Part shown: positions 8,114 to 17,023 of the stretch, piece after piece | How positions within the stretch are numbered: position 1 is the first letter of the stretch | Layout of the letters: each line of letters opens with the position of its first letter | Origin: Hellea sp. | Lineage (GTDB): Bacteria > Pseudomonadota > Alphaproteobacteria > Caulobacterales > Maricaulaceae | Assembly (NCBI GenBank): GCA_020628495.1 | Contig: JAHDFA010000007.1 | Span: 1,906 to 42,458, forward strand | DNA length: 40,553 nt | Direction: 5' to 3' | Notes under the pieces: generated by a model | Database searches by the model: none | What the model saw: only the letters and a program-made list of their open reading frames with translations | What the model was told of the DNA's origin: nothing | Program-made: the position numbers and the translations under genes

Positions 8114-8767
8114 ATGGGGATGAGCGCTTTGGACGAATTGAAACGCGATCGGCGCGGTCTCATGGTTGTGTTGTCCTCGCCGAGCGGTGCAGGCAAAACC
8201 ACGCTGACACGAAAACTATTGGCTGATAATCCTGATATGGCGATGAGTGTTTCTGCAACGACCCGTCCGCCTCGTCCCGGTGAAGAGGAGGGGAAAGATT
8301 ACTTCTTCGTCAATAAGAGCCGATTTGCCGAGTTGGAAGCCGCCGGAGAATTTCTTGAGCACGCAAAAGTCTTCGATAATTACTACGCTACGCCACGTGG
8401 CCCTGTCGAAGAGGCATTGTCACGCGGGCAGGATGTCGTTTTCGATATTGACTGGCAGGGCGCGCAGCAACTCACGCAGGCGGCTGCCGATGATATTGTT
8501 AAAATCTTTATCCTGCCACCAAATATGCGGGAGCTTGAGCAACGCCTGCGCACACGCGCACAAGACAGTGACAGCGTGATTGCAAAGCGTATGAGCAAAT
8601 CAGAGGCCGAGATTAGCCACTGGGCGGAATATGATTATGTCATTGTAAATGAAGAGGTTTCGACGGCTCTGGAAGAACTTAAAATGATTGTGGGTTCGGA
8701 ACGCATGCGCCGCCGCCGCCAGATGTGGCTCGGCGGATTTGTTAAATCTTTGGTGAATGGCGGGTAA
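8114..8767 (+). CDS. gmk: Guanylate kinase
   Basis: Gmk phosphorylates GMP to GDP with ATP in the cytoplasm. The P-loop SSPSGAGKTTL lies near residues 21-31; SVSATTRPPRPGEEEGKDYFFV is the GMP-binding block, and DIDWQGAQQL and the RRRR C-terminal region also fit. The 217 residues match the family. Two closely spaced in-frame ATGs (8114 and 8120) make the exact start uncertain by two residues. It ends the fab-mltG-gmk run. Confidence 0.96.
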   Translation: MGMSALDELKRDRRGLMVVLSSPSGAGKTTLTRKLLADNPDMAMSVSATTRPPRPGEEEGKDYFFVNKSRFAELEAAGEFLEHAKVFDNYYATPRGPVEEALSRGQDVVFDIDWQGAQQLTQAAADDIVKIFILPPNMRELEQRLRTRAQDSDSVIAKRMSKSEAEISHWAEYDYVIVNEEVSTALEELKMIVGSERMRRRRQMWLGGFVKSLVNGG

Positions 8768-8778
8768 AGACCTTTCTA

Positions 8779-8802
8779 ATCAGAATTTTACTTTGTTCTG
8801 AT
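8779..8802 (+). other. 7-bp inverted repeat between gmk and the TerB-like gene
   Basis: ATCAGAA and TTCTGAT pair around a 10-nt loop just after gmk and 12 bp before the next start. There is no T-run after it, so it is not a canonical terminator. It might be an operator or an RNA processing site. Confidence 0.3.
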
Positions 8803-8813
8803 AGCTCGTCAGG

Positions 8814-9596
8814 ATGATTGAGATTGGATTTTCGATAATTCTAGGATTTGCCATAGCCTCAACATTATGTGGTTTGATTGCGGATGGTTCGCGCAACGAC
8901 CGAATTTTGATGCGGGGCTTGGTATATATCATCGTTCTCACCTGCCTGATTGGCTATGCTCAGGGAGAGGCAACAAGCGTATTAAGGCATACTCAAAATC
9001 TACTCTTTCTGAGCCTTTCTGAGCATTTCCTTTGGTTTGGAGCAGGAGCGTCAATTGCTCTTATCTCACAACTGATTGCAGAAGGCCATGCCTATAATCT
9101 TTGGATTAAATTTCATCCGCAATCCGCCCCAACTCCGGAAGCGCGCTTCGGGCAACGGGCCTTGCCTGCAGGACCGACTGCGCCTGTCTCAGCCACTTTG
9201 GTCGGCACCTCCACGGAATATCTGAACGCTGAATTAGATTTGCGTACGGAAACGCTTATCCGGCTTTGTTTTTGCACCTTTGATGACTTGGGTGCTTTGA
9301 CTTTGTCACGTCTGGAGTCTGCTTTACGTTTGGGGGCGGGACGACGCCAAAAGGCTTTTCATAAAATTGCCGCAGGAATCTCCCGACGCCCTAAACTAAA
9401 ACCGACGCTGCATCGCTATAGCCGCAGTATAAATGGCTCTTCTCGTCTGTCTCAGAAACTCTTGGGAGATTTATGTAGATTGGCGCGTGATACCCGCAAT
9501 CGGGACACTGAAACGATTAACAGGCTGCACCAAACGGGCCGCGCCTTGGGGCTGCACGAAGACGAGATAGGGCGTATCGTCAACGGTTTGCGTTAA
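8814..9596 (+). CDS. Membrane protein with a TerB/DjlA-like C-terminal domain, unknown function
   Basis: This 260-residue protein is not one I can name. It begins with two or three membrane helices (about residues 4-22, 33-50 and 70-90). After a Pro-rich linker (residues 105-125) comes a helical domain of about 125 residues. Its ending, with an LHRYSRSING segment, DLCRLARD, and INRLHQTGRALGLHEDEIGRIV, resembles the TerB/DjlA N-terminal fold, in which acidic helices end in a 'lgls..ef..i' pattern. There is no J domain. It follows gmk by 46 bp and its 3' end overlaps rsmA by 17 bp on the other strand. The TerB match is by eye and would need profile comparison. Confidence 0.7.
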   Translation: MIEIGFSIILGFAIASTLCGLIADGSRNDRILMRGLVYIIVLTCLIGYAQGEATSVLRHTQNLLFLSLSEHFLWFGAGASIALISQLIAEGHAYNLWIKFHPQSAPTPEARFGQRALPAGPTAPVSATLVGTSTEYLNAELDLRTETLIRLCFCTFDDLGALTLSRLESALRLGAGRRQKAFHKIAAGISRRPKLKPTLHRYSRSINGSSRLSQKLLGDLCRLARDTRNRDTETINRLHQTGRALGLHEDEIGRIVNGLR

Positions 9597-10422
9597 TCGC
9601 TCGCGCCATGTCTTGAAAGGCAGAGACGGGCAAAGTCTCAGGTCGGGCTTTCGGATTGATGCCGCAGCTTCCCAGCCATTCATCCAAATCTAATTCGGAT
9701 TGCTCAGCCAGTTTCCGCAAGCTGCGGCGTAGCATTTTGCGCCGTTGTCCAAACGCTTCCTGCGTGAGTCGACCCAATGTTTTTAAGTCTTCAAAAGGTG
9801 TCTCCATCGGGTCTAAAACAACAACAGCGCTATCAACCCGGGGCGGCGGGGTGAACGCCCGCGCGGGGACTTCAAATGCCATACGGCAATAAGCAACTGA
9901 CTGACAGAGGACAGCCAAACGCCCATAATGCGCGTCACCGGGCTGTGCGACAACGCGCTGTGCGACTTCCAATTGAAACATCAAGACCAGTTGCGTCCAG
10001 AATATTGGCGATGCCGTGACCCAGTTGATCAACATTTTGGTGCCCACATTATAGGGTAGATTGGCCACGATTTTTCGTGGTGCGGACAAATTCGCGGCGA
10101 TGTCATATTTCAGCGCATCGCCTTGCGCAATTTCCAGTCTGCCGTCTGACATGTCGCCAATTTCTGCCAAAGCAGGAATGAAGCGTTCATCCATTTCGAT
10201 TGCGATGACTTTTTCAGCGCCGCGCAAGAGCAAAGCCCGCGTCAGTCCGCCAGGCCCGGGACCAATTTCCGCGACATTGTGACCTTCCAGCGGTTCCGCC
10301 AAACGGGCAATCTTGTCCGTTAAATTCATATCCAATAGAAAATGCTGACCCAGTTTCTTGTTCGCCCCAAGCCCATGGGTTTTGACTGTCTCTGACAGGC
10401 TAGGTAGAGCTTTAATTGACAT
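9580..10422 (-). CDS. rsmA: 16S rRNA dimethyltransferase (A1518/A1519)
   Basis: RsmA (KsgA) dimethylates two adjacent adenines in helix 45 of 16S rRNA as a late check on small-subunit assembly. The sequence has LGQHFL near residue 25, the SAM-binding motif EIGPGPGGLTRALL, and the catalytic NLPYNVGT. I chose the ATG at 10422, which overlaps pdxA's stop by 11 bp, over an upstream in-frame start at 10443; this gives 280 residues, normal for the family. It is the last gene of the lptF-lptG-surA-pdxA-rsmA run. Confidence 0.96.
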   Translation of the reverse strand: MSIKALPSLSETVKTHGLGANKKLGQHFLLDMNLTDKIARLAEPLEGHNVAEIGPGPGGLTRALLLRGAEKVIAIEMDERFIPALAEIGDMSDGRLEIAQGDALKYDIAANLSAPRKIVANLPYNVGTKMLINWVTASPIFWTQLVLMFQLEVAQRVVAQPGDAHYGRLAVLCQSVAYCRMAFEVPARAFTPPPRVDSAVVVLDPMETPFEDLKTLGRLTQEAFGQRRKMLRRSLRKLAEQSELDLDEWLGSCGINPKARPETLPVSAFQDMARAINANR

Positions 10423-11398
10423 AGCGATTATTCGCGATATCACGCGCTTTTTTTACGGCTGCAATCAAGCTGTCCGGGCGAGCGACTCCCTGTCCGGCAA
10501 TGCCAAAGGCAGTTCCATGATCCGGACTGGTTCGGACAAAGGGCAAGCCCAGAGTGATATTAACCCCGCCGTGAAAATCCAGTGTTTTGACCGGAATGAG
10601 GCCTTGGTCGTGATACATGGCCAGAACCGCGTCGTAGCCTTGCCGCGCCTCCGCATGAAACAAAGTGTCCGCAGGTTGCGCATTGGTAACGTCAAAACCT
10701 TCACCGCGCAAAATCTCTGCCGCCGGATTGATAATTTCGATTTCCTCACGTCCCAAAGCGCCGTCCTCTCCCGCATGTGGGTTCAGTCCTGTTAGTGCCA
10801 GGCGAGGAGTCTGCACGCCGAAGTCCGCTTTCAACGCACCAAGCATAACGCGGGCCGTGCGTAAAATTGTATCTGTAGAAAGTTGGGTCGCCGCGGATTT
10901 CAAAGACACGTGCACAGTCGCGAGGCCAACGCGCAAATCCTGTGCCGCCAGCATCATGACCGGGCCCGGTGTATAGGGAGCGTCATGCCCCTGACCCAAA
11001 TGGCCCAAAAATTCCGTATGCCCGGGAAACCGGAATCCGGCTTCATAAAGAACATGTTTCGCGATCGGGTTTGTGACAACGCCATCAGCCGACCCCGATA
11101 AACAGAGTGATACTGCGGCTTCGATACTGGCGATAACGGAGGCCGCATTCTCTGCGCTGGGCTGGCCAGCAATCCCGACGGAGCCGTTAATTGCCAAAAT
11201 TGGCAAGGTTTCGTTGAAAACTTCTGGCGCGTCAGCGATGTCTTTTATGACGTGATGCGGCACATCTGCAAAAATGGCTGGCGGTGCAATCACAGCGAAT
11301 GCGCATTCAGGAAAGCCCTTGAGCGCTTGCCAAGCTTTGACCGTAATTTCCGGGCCGATGCCCGCCGGGTCGCCCATGCTGAGTGCGAATGGGCGCAT
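10412..11398 (-). CDS. pdxA: 4-hydroxythreonine-4-phosphate dehydrogenase
   Basis: PdxA oxidises 4-phosphohydroxy-L-threonine in the DXP-dependent route to pyridoxal phosphate. The 328 residues open ALSMGDPAGIGPEI and include the metal-binding His regions GHTEFLG, HVSLKSAA and YHDQGLIPVK, plus GLNPHAGEDGALG, and end in the typical RTSPDHGTAFGIAG block. It sits 11 bp behind surA and overlaps rsmA, the classical surA-pdxA-ksgA order. Confidence 0.96.
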   Translation of the reverse strand: MRPFALSMGDPAGIGPEITVKAWQALKGFPECAFAVIAPPAIFADVPHHVIKDIADAPEVFNETLPILAINGSVGIAGQPSAENAASVIASIEAAVSLCLSGSADGVVTNPIAKHVLYEAGFRFPGHTEFLGHLGQGHDAPYTPGPVMMLAAQDLRVGLATVHVSLKSAATQLSTDTILRTARVMLGALKADFGVQTPRLALTGLNPHAGEDGALGREEIEIINPAAEILRGEGFDVTNAQPADTLFHAEARQGYDAVLAMYHDQGLIPVKTLDFHGGVNITLGLPFVRTSPDHGTAFGIAGQGVARPDSLIAAVKKARDIANNRYVN

Positions 11399-11409
11399 AA
11401 TATTTGCGC

Positions 11410-12654
11410 CTAACGCACCACGAGCGTCGCCTGACGGCGCAAGTCACGCAATGCGCGTTTTGATGCTTGCGCCAGTTGCTGGTCCAAAAGGCGATCTTCA
11501 ATTTCGTTCCGGGTTGGAATGTCTGTTCCCGTTGTTTCGCGCTTACATACCATGATTGAGGTGGCCCCGTCAGGACGGGTAAACGGGTCGGACAGTCCGC
11601 CCACATCCGTGTTTTCCAATGCTGCGACAATCTCATCGGTCAAGGTAGAGGACTTCAATTCGCCCATATCCGCCGCGACGACATCTTTATAGGCCTCAAC
11701 ATCATCATTCAATGTGTCGCAACTTGTCAGCTCTCCACGCAGGGAAATTAGTTTGGCTTTGGCCGCTTCCGTATCGCCCTCAACGGTGACTTGCTTGAGT
11801 TTGTAAAGCGTATCGGATTCTGAGATTTTCTTATCGACCAGCGCGACAACATAGACACCGCCCGGTACTTGGATTGGATTCGAAACACTTCCCGGTACCA
11901 TTTCCTTAATTACAGCGTCGATTTCGGGACGTAACTCACCCTCACGCACAAAGCCAACATCACCGCCGCGCGCGGCAGAAGCTGCAGAAGAAAATTGTTG
12001 CGCCAAAAGAGGGAAGGGCGCGCCGCTTTTAACCTGTGCAATCATGGCATTTGCGCCTTCCATAGCGCCTTCCATCCCGCCAATATCGGGTGTTGCCTCG
12101 ATATAAATTTCCGCGACATGGTAGTTGGGCTTGGACGCATTTGCCGAGATTTGATTGAGCGTCTCGTCAATTTGCGCATCAGATATACGAATGCGTGACC
12201 CATAAAGACCATTAACAATACGCTGCCAGGCGACTTCAGAGCGGACCTGATCGCGCAGGGTTTCGATCGACACACCAGCTGCGGCCAAATCAGAGACCAG
12301 CTTGTTCGGATCCGCGCCATTTCGAGACAAGAGTTGCCCAACCCTTTGATTTACTTCTTCATCAGAAATCGTAACTTCGTAGGTTTCCGCTTCTTGGAGC
12401 TGCAAATGCTCATCAACCAGATTGCGCAGCGCTTGGCGTTGCAGGCGCTGAATACTGGCCTCATCCGTTTCTGCACCGGTCGTCGCGATCATGAATAAAA
12501 CGCGCTGGCGTAAGTCATGAATCGTCACAATGTCGGAATTCACGACGGCGGCAATCCCATGCGGCGCGGATTGCGCGTAAACGGGCGCAGATGCCGTCAG
12601 CAGAGCGGTTGCAAAAGTAATTGTTTTCAAAAGGCGCATAGGGGTCGTCTTCAT
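11410..12654 (-). CDS. surA: SurA-like periplasmic peptidyl-prolyl isomerase/chaperone
   Basis: SurA escorts unfolded outer-membrane proteins across the periplasm. A signal peptide ends at VYA-QS (cleavage after residue 27). The SurA N-terminal chaperone region follows (about 30-165), opening with GIAAVVNSDIVTIHDLRQR. One clear parvulin domain lies near 175-275 (GGDVGFVREGELRPEI and the VVALVDKK end), and a less conserved second region follows. At 414 residues the length is like E. coli SurA. In most relatives lptD lies directly upstream; here lptG does, 88 bp away. Two Met codons lie close together (residues 1 and 6), so the start may be five residues later. Confidence 0.9.
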   Translation of the reverse strand: MKTTPMRLLKTITFATALLTASAPVYAQSAPHGIAAVVNSDIVTIHDLRQRVLFMIATTGAETDEASIQRLQRQALRNLVDEHLQLQEAETYEVTISDEEVNQRVGQLLSRNGADPNKLVSDLAAAGVSIETLRDQVRSEVAWQRIVNGLYGSRIRISDAQIDETLNQISANASKPNYHVAEIYIEATPDIGGMEGAMEGANAMIAQVKSGAPFPLLAQQFSSAASAARGGDVGFVREGELRPEIDAVIKEMVPGSVSNPIQVPGGVYVVALVDKKISESDTLYKLKQVTVEGDTEAAKAKLISLRGELTSCDTLNDDVEAYKDVVAADMGELKSSTLTDEIVAALENTDVGGLSDPFTRPDGATSIMVCKRETTGTDIPTRNEIEDRLLDQQLAQASKRALRDLRRQATLVVR

Positions 12655-12742
12655 TTCAGTTCTTGGCCGTTATAGCCAAAGGATTCATTGTCGCAAGTTT
12701 AGGACGCTGTGACCTGTTTGGACATTAAACTACGGTCAGGAT

Positions 12743-13831
12743 TCAGCCGTCTTCAATTCGAGCCAAATGTGTGATGCTGAGTAATAAAACCAAAACGGGA
12801 ACGGTCCAAGCTGCCAGAATGACGGGCAATATCGCAACTTCTCCAAAAGCCGTGACCACACTATCAGCAAAAAAGACCGAAAATCCCAAAACGGCACCCA
12901 TAATCAACAGGCGAAGCGTGCCGCCGCTACGCACTAAATGCATGGACACTCCGGCCGCGATAAAGGTCATCGCCACCAGCAAAAAGGGTAGCGCCAAAAG
13001 TTTATGAAATTGCAGGCGGAGTTTTCGAGCAGAAAAACCAGCTTTTTCATTGGCCTTGATTTCCTTGCGAATGGACCAGAAGGGTGGATCGACTTGTTGG
13101 CCTGACTGTTCTCTCAAATCTTCAATTGCAATATTGGTTGGCAAGGTCAGAGTGTCCGTGCGCCGGGGTGTTTCGCCCGGGGCGTTTTCAATAACGCCGT
13201 TCAAAGTCCAATATCCGGGCGTGAGTAATCGTGCCGTTTCCGCGTCAAACCGACGCTCGAACACTGCGGTTCCATCGGCGGCAATCCCCATTTCGTAAAA
13301 TATGGCGTCGTCCAAACGCTTATCCAACAAATCTAAGGCTTTTGCCTGTATTACGCGTTGCGCGTTGTCAGACCCTTCACGTAGCCAGATTTCCTTTGTC
13401 TTTAACCCTCCGGTGACTTCGGCAGCGCGGGCATCATATTCTCCCATCATCTGGGAGGCGAGCGGGTTCACAATGGTTGACCAGATGAGGCCGATAAGCG
13501 CGGCGACCATAATAGCAGGACGCAAGAACCGCCATGCGGAAAGCCCCGCCGCGCGCATAACGGTCAGTTCCGAACGCTTATTCATGCCTGCCAGCGCCCC
13601 CATCACGCCGAACAGAACAACAAAAGGTATGGTTTGTTCAATCAGATTGGGGATTTTTAGTCCTGTTAGAGCTAAAAGTTGTAAGGGCGATAAATCTCCA
13701 TCCGCGCCAATATTACGGCTCGCCTCGACATAATCGACCAAGGCGATAATCGCCGTAACGATGAGGAATGCGAGTAAAATACCGCGCAGAGTCCGGCCTG
13801 CTATGTAACGTGAAAGCGTGGCGCGGCTCAT
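12743..13831 (-). CDS. lptG: LPS export permease LptG
   Basis: LptG is one of the two permease subunits of the LptB2FG ABC transporter that pulls lipopolysaccharide out of the inner membrane. The 362 residues show the family plan: membrane helices near 12-35, 60-85 and 100-120, a periplasmic jellyroll of about 150 residues, then three C-terminal helices (LPFLLVAMTFIAAG and onward). ELTVMRAAGLSAWRFLRP is the cytoplasmic coupling helix that meets LptB. Its start overlaps the lptF stop by 4 bp. Confidence 0.93.
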   Translation of the reverse strand: MSRATLSRYIAGRTLRGILLAFLIVTAIIALVDYVEASRNIGADGDLSPLQLLALTGLKIPNLIEQTIPFVVLFGVMGALAGMNKRSELTVMRAAGLSAWRFLRPAIMVAALIGLIWSTIVNPLASQMMGEYDARAAEVTGGLKTKEIWLREGSDNAQRVIQAKALDLLDKRLDDAIFYEMGIAADGTAVFERRFDAETARLLTPGYWTLNGVIENAPGETPRRTDTLTLPTNIAIEDLREQSGQQVDPPFWSIRKEIKANEKAGFSARKLRLQFHKLLALPFLLVAMTFIAAGVSMHLVRSGGTLRLLIMGAVLGFSVFFADSVVTAFGEVAILPVILAAWTVPVLVLLLSITHLARIEDG

Positions 13832-15003
13832 GCGGTTTGACTCCCGGCGTTAGAATCAACTGGTGCAGGTTGAAGCTTAGCGGCCAGATAGGATTTCAGC
13901 CTGCGCTTCCTGCCGTAACGCATACGTTTGCGGGTTCCGAGATAGGCAAGGCACACAAGAATGACGAGCAAAGGTATGATATATTGAACCGGGTTCAAAG
14001 CGGGGTCACCTTCAGCAGAGGAGGCCACAGCAAATCCGATAAGACGCAAAAGAAAACCCGTGACCGCACAAATAGCGATTTTCCGACTGTTCCCCAATTT
14101 GGAGTGCTGACCACGCAAAATGAAGGCGAGCGCGACCAGAACCAGCGCGACATTCCAGAGCGGCGCGGCGAGCCGTGCATGTCCTTCCGCCGCCATTTCA
14201 CGACGGGATTTCGGTGTCACATAATCGCGCGGGTCGGGCCGCAATAGTTCGTGCAAAAACTTATCCGATGATTTCAACCGCAGCACATTGTCCAATGCGA
14301 CCACGTCGGACAAATCCAGTTGGTATGTTTCGAAATTGATGACGTCCAATCCGCCATCGACCAAAGGGGTTTGCACCGATCCGTCAAACAGGACGAGTGA
14401 TGTTGAGTTTTCGGACCGCTGTAGACGTCCCGTCTTGGCTATGTGGGTTGATTTTGAGTCCGTGTCCCGTCCATCGTGTATCAAAACATCCACCAGTCCG
14501 CCATCCGGGAGGATTTCGCGCGCATAGACAGTTAAATCCGGCGCAGGTGTGACGAAACGCCCAGCCTGTACCATCTGGCTGGCGATATCGGTCTTTACAG
14601 TCAGGATTTCTGCCCGCATCTGCCGAAATGAAACGGGCTGCAAAAGCAGATTAATGAATAAATGCAAGATGAGTGCATAAACACCGAGGCGCAGAACGGG
14701 GGTTCCCATAGCCCATGGTGAGACTCCATTTGCCTTGGCGACAACGAGCTCTGAGTCATTCGTCATACGATTTAGTGCGTAGATTGTGGCCATAAAAACG
14801 GCCAACGGCATGATAATTCCAATCAATTGAGGCAGCGCCAAAAATGTAATGTAGAAAAAAGTTCCCGCGCTCTGACGATTCTCAACAATCAAGTCCAGCG
14901 TTTGCAAGGACTGAGTCAGCAGGGCGAGCATTGCCAAAGCCGATAAGGACAGGACAGCGGGAAAAAAGGCTTGGGAAAAAATGTAGCGCTGAAGGAGTTT
15001 CAT
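13828..15003 (-). CDS. lptF: LPS export permease LptF
   Basis: LptF pairs with LptG in the LPS exporter. It opens MKLLQRYIFSQAF and has the coupling helix region NRMTNDSELVVAKANGVSPW near residue 80. A periplasmic domain and three C-terminal helices follow, with a basic tail (RKRMRYGRKRR). I chose the ATG at 15003; an in-frame TTG at 15018 would add five residues. The final TGA overlaps lptG's ATG. It is divergent from pepA, with 118 bp between the starts for both promoters. Confidence 0.93.
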   Translation of the reverse strand: MKLLQRYIFSQAFFPAVLSLSALAMLALLTQSLQTLDLIVENRQSAGTFFYITFLALPQLIGIIMPLAVFMATIYALNRMTNDSELVVAKANGVSPWAMGTPVLRLGVYALILHLFINLLLQPVSFRQMRAEILTVKTDIASQMVQAGRFVTPAPDLTVYAREILPDGGLVDVLIHDGRDTDSKSTHIAKTGRLQRSENSTSLVLFDGSVQTPLVDGGLDVINFETYQLDLSDVVALDNVLRLKSSDKFLHELLRPDPRDYVTPKSRREMAAEGHARLAAPLWNVALVLVALAFILRGQHSKLGNSRKIAICAVTGFLLRLIGFAVASSAEGDPALNPVQYIIPLLVILVCLAYLGTRKRMRYGRKRRLKSYLAAKLQPAPVDSNAGSQTA

Positions 15004-15121
15004 CTGAGTGTGCGCCAAATATACCTTTTGTAGCGCTTATTTGCGCCTAGTGTCGATTGCCCCCTTCTAATGCGATGCCCCTTCCTTTACCAGTGATTCA
15101 AACCAAGCTTGAGGCGATTTC

Positions 15122-16567
15122 ATGAAAGTCACATTTTCTGCTCCTTCTGCGGCCAAAAATGGCGCAGCGCTCATCATTTCCAACAGTGGAGACAACCACG
15201 CATATGACAGCGATGTTGTGAAAGCTGCCGCAAAAGCAGCAAAGTTTCACGGGAAGGCCGGAGACAGCTTTGACACCTATGTCGAATCGGGTGTCCGGCT
15301 TTATGTCAGAGGGCGAGGTGATGCGGATATTTTCGATTATGAACTGGCCGCAGCGAAAACAGCCAAAGCTCTGCGTGGCAGCGGTGTCAAAACGCTGACA
15401 ATCCATCTCGATGGCACAGATGCTACGGCCGACGATGCAGCCCGCGCGGCGCTTGGAGCGCGCCTTGCCGCTTATATCTGGGATAAGCATAAGTCCAAAG
15501 CGACGAAGTCCAAAAAAGACCCGCTATCCTCCATTGTCGTTGTGAGTGATGACCCTGACGCGGCAAAAGCGGCCTATGAAAACTATTACGGACCGGCCGG
15601 TGACGGCGTTCTTTTGGCGCGGGATTTGGTCAATGCTCCGCCCAATGAAATTTATCCAAAGGCTTATGCTGACAGAATCGAAGGCCTGCGCGAGCTCGGT
15701 TTGGAAGTCGAAGTTCTGGGCGAGCCGGAGCTGAACAAGCTGGGTATGCATGCGCTTCTGGGTGTTGGCTTGGGATCGGAACGTGAAAGCCAATTAGTGG
15801 TCATGCGCTGGAATGGTGGCGAAGAAGGCGTTGCACCGGCCTGTCTGGTCGGCAAAGGCGTGACCTTTGACACGGGCGGCATCAGTCTAAAACCCGGTAA
15901 TAATATGTGGGACATGAAAGGTGATATGGGCGGATCCGCCGCTGTTGTAGGCACAATGTGCGCCGTGGCTACGCGAAAGGCCAAAGCTAATGTTGTCGGT
16001 ATTGTTGGCCTCGTTGAAAATATGCCTGACGGAAAAGCGCAATTGCCGGGCGATATTGTCGTGTCCATGTCAGGGCAAACAATCGAAGTGCAAAATACCG
16101 ATGCGGAGGGTCGTTTAGTCCTCGCCGATGCGCTGCATTATGCCGTGACGAAATATAAGCCCGCCGCCATGATTGACCTTGCGACTCTCACCGGCGCAAT
16201 CATTGTCGGATTAGGTCATGAATATTGCGGCCTGTTCACCCCGGATGATGATTTGGCCAAACAGATCTACGCGGCAGGCGAAACGTCGACAGATAAGGCT
16301 TGGCGCCTGCCGCTGCATGACGCCTATGACAAGCTGCTGAACTCTCCCAATGCCGATATGAAGAACATTGGCGGGCGAGCCGCCGGGTCTATTACTGCCG
16401 CTCAATTCTTAAAGCGTTTTGTCGGCAAAGATACGCCTTGGGCGCATTTGGACATTGCCGGGACCGGAATGGTCAATGGATCAAAAGACCCACGCAATCC
16501 GACCTTCGGAACAGGATTTGGTGTCCGTCTGCTCAATCGCTGGATTGCCGATAATCACGAGGGCTAA
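15122..16567 (+). CDS. pepA: Leucyl aminopeptidase (M17 family)
   Basis: PepA removes N-terminal amino acids from peptides using two metal ions in the cytoplasm. The C-terminal catalytic domain has KGVTFDTGGISLKP (metal-binding Lys and Asp), DMKGDMGGSAAV and the M17 signature NTDAEGRLVLADAL. The N-terminal 160 residues form the family's less conserved macrodomain-like part. 481 residues is typical. A GAGG ribosome-binding site precedes the ATG, and holC starts 2 bp after the stop. Confidence 0.96.
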   Translation: MKVTFSAPSAAKNGAALIISNSGDNHAYDSDVVKAAAKAAKFHGKAGDSFDTYVESGVRLYVRGRGDADIFDYELAAAKTAKALRGSGVKTLTIHLDGTDATADDAARAALGARLAAYIWDKHKSKATKSKKDPLSSIVVVSDDPDAAKAAYENYYGPAGDGVLLARDLVNAPPNEIYPKAYADRIEGLRELGLEVEVLGEPELNKLGMHALLGVGLGSERESQLVVMRWNGGEEGVAPACLVGKGVTFDTGGISLKPGNNMWDMKGDMGGSAAVVGTMCAVATRKAKANVVGIVGLVENMPDGKAQLPGDIVVSMSGQTIEVQNTDAEGRLVLADALHYAVTKYKPAAMIDLATLTGAIIVGLGHEYCGLFTPDDDLAKQIYAAGETSTDKAWRLPLHDAYDKLLNSPNADMKNIGGRAAGSITAAQFLKRFVGKDTPWAHLDIAGTGMVNGSKDPRNPTFGTGFGVRLLNRWIADNHEG

Positions 16568-16569
16568 GC

Positions 16570-17022
16570 GTGGCCGCCGCCGAATATTGGTTCTACCACT
16601 TGGAGGCATCGACGCTGGAAGGCGTATTGCCGGGCTTGCTCGAAAAGACTCTTGAAAAAGGATGGCGGGCTTTGGTGAAACTTCCCGAAGACAAGTTGCC
16701 TGAAATGGACAGCTTTCTCTGGACGTTTCGCGATGATGCTTTTTTGCCGCATGGCCGCGATGACGAACCGCAATCCGATCTGCAGCCCATTTTACTTAGC
16801 GCCTCAACGGAGAGCGCCAAAGACTTTGATGCTGTTTTCCTGCTGGACGGGGCATCAATCTCAAATATGGAGGGTGTCAGCCGCGCCATGGTGATGATAA
16901 ATGGCCGCAGCCAAGACGATGTGCAGCGCGAACGCGCGCGATGGAAAACGCTGAAAGATGCCGGTGCAAAGCTCGCCTACTATCAGCAAGACGAACGCGG
17001 TCGCTGGGAGAAAAAGGCCTAG
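16570..17022 (+). CDS. holC: DNA polymerase III chi subunit
   Basis: HolC links the clamp loader to single-stranded-DNA-binding protein on the lagging strand. The 150-residue protein starts at GTG and shows the family layout: EYWFYHLEAS at the start, GWRALVKLPEDKLPEMDSFLWTF, FLPHG, PILLS, and DAVFLLDGA, ending DAGAKLAYYQQDERGRWEKKA. The pepA-holC pairing is standard in alphaproteobacteria. Its stop is 1 bp before the next start. Confidence 0.93.
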   Translation: MAAAEYWFYHLEASTLEGVLPGLLEKTLEKGWRALVKLPEDKLPEMDSFLWTFRDDAFLPHGRDDEPQSDLQPILLSASTESAKDFDAVFLLDGASISNMEGVSRAMVMINGRSQDDVQRERARWKTLKDAGAKLAYYQQDERGRWEKKA

Positions 17023-17023
17023 C

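Noticed and set aside
16958-17023. Upstream start for the helicase gene inside holC
   Set aside because: It would overlap holC by 65 bp, and the extra residues do not fit the family. The GTG 1 bp after holC is preferred.
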